From positions 1 to 13,588 of the forward strand of contig JAJFHW010000106.1 in NCBI GenBank assembly GCA_021775385.1: DNA of 13,588 bases, given 5' to 3'. The notes beneath the pieces were generated by a model. The model saw nothing but the letters and a program-made list of their open reading frames with translations. It did not search any database and had not been told where the DNA came from. This document shows, one piece after another, positions 8,660 through 13,588 of this stretch; position 1 is the stretch's first letter, and every line of letters starts with the position of its first letter. Origin of the DNA: Hyphomicrobiales bacterium (lineage in GTDB: Bacteria > Pseudomonadota > Alphaproteobacteria > Rhizobiales > HXMU1428-3). The translations under genes and the position numbers were made by a program.

Positions 8660-9601
8660 ATGAAACAAGCTGATACTCCTTACGTTGCTTTGACAATTGC
8701 TGGATCTGATAGTTCTGGCGGTGCTGGTATTCAAGCGGATTTGAAGAGTTTTGCGGCCTTTGGTGTGCATGGTGCGTCTGTTATCACGGCGGTAACAGCG
8801 CAGAACACCACTACTGTTCAAGATATATATACTTTGCCATTGTCTTCGATTGAGGCGCAGTTAGATGCGGTCTTCAGTGATATGCCTATTCAGGCAATTA
8901 AGATTGGTATGATTGGTTCACCTTCCATTGCGGCATTGGTTGGTCGTTATATCCGTCAGGCGAATGTTGATTTGGTTGTTGTTGATACTCCTTTAATGTC
9001 TGGAACAGGGGCGGCGCTTGGGTGTGAACTGGTGCGATCTGCGTTGGTTGAACATGTATTCCCTCTTGCCAATATCATCACTCCTAACTTGTATGAAGCT
9101 GGTTTATTATTGGAAGAAACATCTCTTAACTGTGAGAATTTATGTTCTGACCATGGACGGGAAGCATTTTTATCCAATGAAGCTATTTTCCAAGAAGCTG
9201 TTATTCAATTTGAAGATCAGGCGCGTAGATTATTGGAGCTTGGGCCACGATCGGTTTTGTTAAAGGGCGGTCATTTTTATGATCTTGGTAATAATGCCAA
9301 CAAAAAGTCTCTCAAAATTGCTGAAAAACAAGCGATAGATGTGTTTTATAATAAGCATGGTTCTAAAGTGTTTGTTTCAGATTGGGTTGATGTGATGCAC
9401 CATCATGGGACAGGTTGTGCTCTTTCTTCTGCAATAACTGCTAACCTTATTTATAGTAAATTTAATGAAAAATCTGATGAATGGGCTGTTGAGAAGGCCA
9501 AAGCTTGGGTTCATGAGTGTTTGCATAACTCTGGGCATATGTCTGTTGGAAAAGGGGCTGGACCGTTAAATATTGCCAATTTACGCAAAATTGATCTATA
9601 A
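8660..9601 (+). CDS. thiD: Hydroxymethylpyrimidine / phosphomethylpyrimidine kinase (ThiD-like), with insertions
   Basis: Phosphorylates HMP and HMP-phosphate in thiamine diphosphate synthesis; cytosolic ribokinase-fold enzyme. Signatures are TIAGSDSSGGAGIQADLK at the N-terminus, AVTAQNT, KIGMIGS, the VVDTPLMSGTG core, ITPNLYEA, VLLKGGH and the anion-hole/catalytic HHHGTGCALSSAI with C253. At 313 residues it exceeds the usual 260-270. The extra length sits in two places: about residues 155-178, between LLLEE and the next helix, and about 208-225, after KGGHF. AGGG with six to seven bases spacing precedes the ATG. It is 13 bases behind ccdA, so the two appear co-transcribed, an unexpected pairing. 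No thiamine riboswitch or other thi gene is visible. A different pyrimidine or pyridoxal kinase role is possible but less likely. Confidence 0.88.
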   Translation: MKQADTPYVALTIAGSDSSGGAGIQADLKSFAAFGVHGASVITAVTAQNTTTVQDIYTLPLSSIEAQLDAVFSDMPIQAIKIGMIGSPSIAALVGRYIRQANVDLVVVDTPLMSGTGAALGCELVRSALVEHVFPLANIITPNLYEAGLLLEETSLNCENLCSDHGREAFLSNEAIFQEAVIQFEDQARRLLELGPRSVLLKGGHFYDLGNNANKKSLKIAEKQAIDVFYNKHGSKVFVSDWVDVMHHHGTGCALSSAITANLIYSKFNEKSDEWAVEKAKAWVHECLHNSGHMSVGKGAGPLNIANLRKIDL

Positions 9602-10019
9602 GTGAGCCAGGTTACGCAGAATTAACTTTACAGATGATGCCGCGTAAACCATAAATCGCGCAAATTGATACAAAGTTGAATTTTATCGTTATTACATAAA
9701 AAGTTTTAGCGGAGATAAAATATTTGGCCTGATTCCTGCTTTTTAAACGAAATCTAAAAGTTTTAGTGGGTAGAACGGCGGATTGTTATTTTTAGCACTT
9801 TAAGAATTGTTTTGAGACTTTGGTTACAGAGCAATTTATGAACACAGTTCAATTGTTTAGTGTTTTGAAAATTTAAGGCTCATTAATTTGAGCATATTTG
9901 TTTTGATATTGTGGAAGCCTTTTTCCAACCCTTTTATACGGATGCTTTTTTGGGCATCTGAAGTTGATTAAAAGGAGCGATATTGAGGCCATTAAGTATA
10001 AAGAGTATTGAGTGTACGT
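9602..10019. other. Gene-free region between thiD and the MMPL exporter
   Basis: About 418 AT-rich bases with no supported long gene. It contains an interrupted stem GGTTACGC / GCGTAAACC (9610-9617 with 9642-9650, one bulge, no T-run), two direct repeats of AAAAGTTTTAGYGG (9699-9712 and 9756-9769), a dyad GCTCA-N6-TGAGC (9878-9893), and a short stem CGGATGC / GCATCTG (9939-9960). A regulatory role for the downstream exporter is plausible. I could not settle on a promoter. Confidence 0.5.
9699..9769 (+). repeat. Pair of direct repeats upstream of the exporter gene
   Basis: AAAAGTTTTAGCGG (9699-9712) and AAAAGTTTTAGTGG (9756-9769) differ at one base and start 57 bases apart. The second copy sits in the small palindrome CTAAAAGTTTTAG. 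Such spaced copies could be regulator sites; the sequence is AT-rich, so chance cannot be excluded. Confidence 0.35.
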
Positions 10020-10045
10020 ATGAAGTCACTTGGATTTGGGTTTGA
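9983..10045 (+). CDS. Possible 20-residue leader peptide overlapping the exporter start
   Basis: AAAAGGAG (9970-9977) is the best Shine-Dalgarno in the area, yet no start codon of the exporter frame lies near it. A TTG at 9983, five bases downstream, opens a 20-codon frame that ends TGA at 10043-10045, 26 bases inside the exporter gene. Translation could be coupled to the exporter. The composition (hydrophilic start, WIWV end) gives no function. It is speculative; the RBS could equally serve the exporter from a distance. Confidence 0.2.
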   Translation: MRPLSIKSIECTYEVTWIWV

Positions 10046-12347
10046 AAAATTAGGTTTATTACCACTGCGGTCACCATATATTGCCCTGGTCGTTTTGGCG
10101 GTATTTTCAGCATTTTGTGCAACTGGTATTTTAAAGTTGGAAACAGATGATGCTTTGAGCGATTTGTTTCGTTCAAAATCTGCTGTTTTTGCTGATTATA
10201 AAGTAATGAGTGATTTGTTCCCCTCTAGTGAGCGGGACGTATTGGTTATGATTGAGGGTGATGATCTTTTAAGCCCTAAGGGTCTTGAATCAATTCGTAA
10301 TGTTCATCAGGAACTTGAGTTTGTTGATAGTGTTGATGGCGCTCTTTCTATGTTTTCTATGCGGGGGCCTCCTAACAAGGACGGCTATGCACCGCCAATT
10401 ATTCCTCATGACATTCCAAAAGATGGGGAAGGCTTTTCTGTTGTTAAGCAGGTTATTAAGGAGCATCCGCTTGTCTATGGCAAGATGATGTCTAAACCTG
10501 ATGCGAAGGGTACTCAGATTGCTCTTGTTGTTCTTTCTATAAAAAATGAAATTCGATCCAGTAAAGACATGTCTGCGGCTATGAAAGATGTGCGCCAAAC
10601 TGCTGAACAAGCCTTGGAGGATTATCCTGGTTTTAGTATTGAAGTGGCTGGTATTCCTGTTATGCGACAGGAGATTAAAGCTGCGATTAAGCGTGACCGC
10701 CTGATTTTTAATACAATCGGTTTTATTGTCGGCTTTGCTATTAGTTTAGCGTTTTTCCGCCGCCCGACGCTTGTGTTTATTGCATCTGTTTGTCCGGCTC
10801 TTTCTGTTTTATGGTCGCTTGGCCTGCTTGGGCATATGGGTTTTCAATTGAATACCTTTATTAATGTTATACCTCCGCTTGTGATGGTGATTGCACTCTC
10901 TGATGCGATGCATATGGTTTATTCCATACGGCGAAATATCACGAAGGGTCTTGATCGTTTTCAGGCCACGAAGGAAGCTGTGCTTAATGTTGGTCCTGCT
11001 TGTGTTCTAACGTCCTTGACAACCTCTCTTGCGATGGCATCACTAGCTTTGACTGATAGTGGACTTATTCGCCAATTTGGTTTGGCGGCAGCTCTTGCGA
11101 CATTAATGGCTTTCGCTGCAGTTATTTTGGTTGTGCCAACACTGACCTGTTTGCTTCTTAAAGATGAAGATAAATTCAGAGCTGAAGAAGAAAAGCACAA
11201 TAAAGCCTTGAAATGGATGGAAGAGTTTTCTGGTAAGATTTCTCATTTCGTTAAGCCGCGCCATTTGGGTATGACTATCATTGGTATTTCTATGGCTGTT
11301 TTGTTTACCATCATGCATAGCCAATTACAGGCGCAATATCGCCTATCTGATCAGGTTCCTGCTGGAAAGCAGTCAGTAGAGACGTCTAGTCGGATTGATC
11401 AATTTTTGGAAGGGGCAACGCCACTTCATATTTTGATTGAATGGCCGGCTGATAAATCTCTACGTGATGATGTCGAAGTTTTGGATGCTATTGAAGAAGC
11501 GCATCGGATTATGGAAGAACAGGCTGGTGTCGCCAATGTTTGGTCTGTTGCAGCGCTTCGCCGTTGGCTTCGAGAAAATCAAGGTGATAAAAGTGCTGAG
11601 CCTAAATTTGTAGGTGAGTACTTGGATAAAATGCCAGTGCATTTGCTTAATCGGTTTGTGAATGAAAAACGCAATGCTGCTATTATTACTGGCCGTGTTC
11701 CCGACATTGATGCAAAAGACACTTTGCCTATTTTGAAAGGCATTGAGGATGAGCTTCATAAGAGTCTACCTGAAGGTCATAAAATGAATATTCGTGTCAC
11801 AGGACTTTCTTCTGTGTCTGCTATTCAAAGTTCGACTATGATTAATCAACTCAATCGTGGTTTGGCTGCGGCTGTTATTATGGTGATTTTCTTAATTGGA
11901 TTTGCATTCCGTTCTAGAGAAGTGGCGCTATTGTCAATTGTGCCAAATCTATTACCAATTGCGGCGGCTGGAGCCATGTTGTTTGTGAATAATCAGGGGC
12001 TTGAATATGCGAGTGTGATTGGTTTAACGGTAGCGTTTGGCTTGGCAGTGGATGATAGTATTCACTTCTTAAACCGTTTACATTTAGAGCGCCAACGCAC
12101 AGATAGCCAGGAAACGGCTGTTTATAATACGTTGGTGCATATTGGACCTGTTCTGATGCTGACGACCATGGTTTTGGTTTGTGGCTTGGCAGTGACAATT
12201 TTAAGTGAATTGCCCTCGATGAGGCAATTTGGTAGTTTGGCTATGACAACGTTGATTGCAGCTGTATTGGCAGATTTGTTTATTTTGCCTGCTATCATTC
12301 TTTCAACTTGTCGTGAAAAGCTTCCAAAGCCTAAAAGTTCATCATAA
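10020..12347 (+). CDS. MMPL-family RND-type exporter (12 TM, efflux of lipids or hydrophobic compounds)
   Basis: Inner-membrane, proton-driven RND-superfamily exporter of the MMPL / COG1033-like group. The 775-residue protein has two similar halves: a first span (about 17-39), a large periplasmic domain, then five clustered spans; a seventh span near 417-437 followed by the second periplasmic domain and the last five spans. The second-half motif GLAVDDSIHFLNRL (D678, D679) and first-half IALSDAMHMVYSI (D295) occupy the proton-relay position of RND carriers. Repeated QFGLAAALATLM / QFGSLAMTTLIA segments show the internal duplication. The frame is closed by a stop at 9999; ATG 10020 is preferred over TTG 10008, but neither has a well-placed RBS. 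Relatives export lipids, hopanoids or siderophore lipids; the substrate here is unknown. The secreted-protein gene follows after 31 bases. Confidence 0.88.
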   Translation: MKSLGFGFEKLGLLPLRSPYIALVVLAVFSAFCATGILKLETDDALSDLFRSKSAVFADYKVMSDLFPSSERDVLVMIEGDDLLSPKGLESIRNVHQELEFVDSVDGALSMFSMRGPPNKDGYAPPIIPHDIPKDGEGFSVVKQVIKEHPLVYGKMMSKPDAKGTQIALVVLSIKNEIRSSKDMSAAMKDVRQTAEQALEDYPGFSIEVAGIPVMRQEIKAAIKRDRLIFNTIGFIVGFAISLAFFRRPTLVFIASVCPALSVLWSLGLLGHMGFQLNTFINVIPPLVMVIALSDAMHMVYSIRRNITKGLDRFQATKEAVLNVGPACVLTSLTTSLAMASLALTDSGLIRQFGLAAALATLMAFAAVILVVPTLTCLLLKDEDKFRAEEEKHNKALKWMEEFSGKISHFVKPRHLGMTIIGISMAVLFTIMHSQLQAQYRLSDQVPAGKQSVETSSRIDQFLEGATPLHILIEWPADKSLRDDVEVLDAIEEAHRIMEEQAGVANVWSVAALRRWLRENQGDKSAEPKFVGEYLDKMPVHLLNRFVNEKRNAAIITGRVPDIDAKDTLPILKGIEDELHKSLPEGHKMNIRVTGLSSVSAIQSSTMINQLNRGLAAAVIMVIFLIGFAFRSREVALLSIVPNLLPIAAAGAMLFVNNQGLEYASVIGLTVAFGLAVDDSIHFLNRLHLERQRTDSQETAVYNTLVHIGPVLMLTTMVLVCGLAVTILSELPSMRQFGSLAMTTLIAAVLADLFILPAIILSTCREKLPKPKSSS

Positions 12348-12378
12348 AAATACGTATAGGAATTAAGGATTTAGTTGT

Positions 12379-12891
12379 ATGAAATTGTTGAGAAGTGCTG
12401 TGAATTTGAAAAAATGCTCCCCTTCAGCTTATGGGATTTTTTCAGCATTTTTACTTGTTGTTGCGATTACTTTTTCTGGAAGTGTAGCAGCAAGTGCTAA
12501 GAACCCTTTTAAAAAGGTTTCTGGTAGTTGGAGAAGTGCTGGAGCTGTTGCCACGATTTCTGGTAATCGTGAAAGAGTTAAGTGTCGTGCTCGTTATAAG
12601 ACACCGGGAAATAAAGTTGCAATGTCTTTGAAATGCTCAGGGCCTGGTTATTTTATTAATGTCCGGGTTAATGCTCGGGTGAACGGGGGCAGTGTTTCTG
12701 GTTCATGGAGTGAAAGTAAATATGCTAAAAGCGGTTCTCTAAATGGTAATGCCTCGAAATTTAAATCGCACCTGTCATTTTGGGGTGGTGGTGTTAGCGG
12801 TAGCATGAGTATATCTTTGAAGAGTTCGCGTCGCCATAGAATGATTATTCATGCAGCAGGAAATAAGATTGTTATTCCTCTGAGACGATAA
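12379..12891 (+). CDS. Small secreted basic protein of unknown function
   Basis: I do not recognise a named family. The 170-residue precursor has a Sec-type signal: charged N-region (MKLLRSAVNLKK), hydrophobic core around 18-34, and probable cleavage at ASA-KN (residue 40). The mature part, about 130 residues, is rich in Gly, Ser, Lys and Arg and clearly basic. It holds two cysteines in VKCRARY (C69) and SLKCSGPG (C86), which could form a disulfide in the periplasm, and alternating Gly/Ser beta-like segments such as GSVSGSWSES. The opening SGSW..AGAVATISGNRERVKCRA and the C-terminal VIPLRR recall uncharacterised secreted proteins common in alphaproteobacteria (memory, unverified). AAGGA precedes the ATG by about ten bases. 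It follows the MMPL exporter by 31 bases and is followed by a terminator, so the two likely form an operon. Confidence 0.8.
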   Translation: MKLLRSAVNLKKCSPSAYGIFSAFLLVVAITFSGSVAASAKNPFKKVSGSWRSAGAVATISGNRERVKCRARYKTPGNKVAMSLKCSGPGYFINVRVNARVNGGSVSGSWSESKYAKSGSLNGNASKFKSHLSFWGGGVSGSMSISLKSSRRHRMIIHAAGNKIVIPLRR

Positions 12892-12904
12892 ATCTACCTG
12901 TTTT

Positions 12905-12936
12905 AATGTCACACAATCATTGTTTTTTGTGACATT
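12905..12936 (+). repeat. Inverted repeat AATGTCACA-N14-TGTGACATT
   Basis: A perfect 9-bp dyad starting 13 bases after the stop of the secreted-protein gene. As RNA it forms a stem-loop that could act as a first, T-poor stop or a 3' stabiliser before the main terminator. As DNA it is an operator-like palindrome, but it is in the opposite arrangement to a CRP site (TGTGA-N6-TCACA). Confidence 0.5.
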
Positions 12937-12960
12937 GACGCAACAAATCGTATAGAATTA

Positions 12961-12990
12961 AAAGGGTCGCTTTTTTAGCGGCCTTTTTTT
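12961..12990 (+). terminator. Rho-independent terminator
   Basis: GGTCGC (12965-12970) pairs with GCGGCC (12978-12983) with one wobble around TTTTTTA. The stem is extended by upstream AAA pairing into the T7 run (12984-12990). It is the clearest terminator in the window and closes the exporter / secreted-protein transcription unit, leaving the following gene dependent on its own promoter. Confidence 0.85.
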
Positions 12991-13199
12991 ATTAAGCGTG
13001 CGGTTTGCTCAATTTATTATATAAGTCACTGTTATTTAGCTATATTTTTTCACTTTTTTCTCTCGAGTTTTTCTGTTTTTCCTTTCTCATTCATACTGAA
13101 ATTTTATTCATTCTAAGGTGGTGGGCATAAAATTACCCAGCTGCTGATTGCGCAATTTGACATGGTTGTTTAGAGTTTACTCAATCAAGTTTCATAAAT

Positions 13200-13228
13200 T
13201 TGTCATAGTTACGTAAGTGTTGTGTAAA
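13200..13228 (+). promoter_or_regulatory. Candidate sigma-70-type promoter of the FadL-like gene
   Basis: TTGTCA (13200-13205), a 17-base spacer and TGTAAA (13223-13228) lie 28 bases before the start codon, downstream of the terminator. The -10 is imperfect. TTGACA at 13157-13162 is an alternative -35, but it has no good -10 partner. Confidence 0.3.
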
Positions 13229-13256
13229 TTCAATCGTGTTGAGTAGGAGGGTTTGT

Positions 13257-13588
13257 ATGGTTTTCCTTCGGAGTTTTTTTACAAAAGACTTTGTTAATCA
13301 CGAGGTTTTTTTTAAGCGAAAAGCTGTTGCCTCTTCATATTCTAACACTGCCACTTTGCTTGTCTCTTCCCTGATTGTTTCAGGAATTCTTTCTTCAAAT
13401 TTTTATTCTGATAAGGCTCATGCCGGTGGTTTTGCTATTAGAGAACAATCGACTTTAGGGCTTGGAGCTGCATTTGCTGGTATCGCTGCTGGAGATGAAC
13501 TGAGTTCTATCTATTGGAACTCAGCGGCTGTTGCCTCTGCTGGTATTGGCCTTACAACTGAGTCTCATTATGCGGTTATTGTTCCAAG
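13257..13588 (+). CDS. FadL/OmpP1/TodX-family outer-membrane channel (N-terminal part, runs off window)
   Basis: Open frame of about 110 codons from ATG 13257 to the window end, without a stop. An excellent RBS, TAGGAGG (13244-13250), lies six bases upstream. The precursor has an unusually long leader: a 33-residue N-region containing KRK (20-22), a hydrophobic stretch about 34-47 and likely cleavage at AHA-GG (residue 56). The mature start GGFAIREQSTLGLGAAFAGIAAG followed by LSSIYWNSAAVA matches the N-terminal hatch segment of FadL-type proteins, which usually reads GFai.EqS..g.G.a.aG.aa..d.ss.yyNPA; here the usual NPA is NSA. Family members are 14-strand beta-barrels passing long-chain fatty acids or hydrophobic compounds. 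Substrate is unknown; the neighbouring MMPL exporter suggests lipid-like cargo (inference). Confidence 0.87.
   Translation, partial: MVFLRSFFTKDFVNHEVFFKRKAVASSYSNTATLLVSSLIVSGILSSNFYSDKAHAGGFAIREQSTLGLGAAFAGIAAGDELSSIYWNSAAVASAGIGLTTESHYAVIVP

Larger units (their letters stand above)
12892..13256. other. Gene-free region between the secreted protein and the FadL-like gene
   Basis: 365 bases, AT-rich. It contains a 9-bp dyad (12905-12936), a good terminator (12961-12990) and a candidate promoter near 13200-13228 for the next gene. From 12991 to about 13150 it is T-rich with no other structure that I can see. Confidence 0.6.

Noticed and set aside
10020..12347. Hopanoid transporter HpnN
   Set aside because: The fold class agrees, but there are no hopanoid genes nearby and the length is shorter than typical HpnN; only the MMPL/RND family is supported.
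12905..12936. CRP/FNR-type site
   Set aside because: Half-sites are in the opposite arrangement (TGTCACA...TGTGACA) with a 14-base spacer, and the site lies downstream of a gene, not at a promoter.

Overview
The window reads as one co-oriented (+ strand) stretch of a moderately AT-rich proteobacterial chromosome. The organism is most likely an alphaproteobacterium able to fix CO2 and oxidise reduced sulfur. The reasons are a red-type (form IC-like) RuBisCO operon with its CbbX activase, followed by the thiosulfate-oxidation cytochromes SoxX and SoxA. The taxonomic placement is inferred from gene families and order, not measured.

Region 1 (1-5796) is a Calvin-cycle operon in the order cbbA (partial), cbbL, cbbS, cbbX, rpe/cbbE, gph/cbbZ, cbbY. 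It combines carbon fixation (RuBisCO), maintenance (CbbX activase, CbbY removal of an inhibitory sugar phosphate), removal of the oxygenase by-product (phosphoglycolate phosphatase) and RuBP regeneration (aldolase, epimerase). The cbbLS pair is bracketed by strong inverted repeats: a hairpin just before the cbbL ribosome-binding site and a perfect 28-base palindrome between cbbS and cbbX. They probably set the cbbLS mRNA level apart from its neighbours.

Region 2 (5797-9601) starts with a 369-base gene-free leader, then soxX, soxA, a CcdA-type membrane thiol reductase and a thiD-like kinase. SoxX and SoxA carry heme-binding CxxCH motifs and the conserved heme-ligand residues. soxYZ, soxB and soxCD are not in this window. 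CcdA fits as the supplier of periplasmic reductant for cytochrome c maturation or Sox turnover. thiD has no obvious link to sulfur oxidation.

Region 3 (9602-13588) concerns the cell envelope: a 418-base gene-free stretch with small repeats, a 12-TM MMPL/RND-type exporter, a small secreted basic protein of unknown function, a clear rho-independent terminator, and the start of a FadL/OmpP1-type outer-membrane channel that runs off the window end.

I found no RNA genes, insertion sequences, CRISPR arrays or phage genes. Most of the window consists of known families. The points worth a second look are the hairpin architecture around cbbLS, the soxXA-ccdA-thiD arrangement, the MMPL / secreted protein / FadL neighbourhood, and the long N-terminal extensions on every exported protein.
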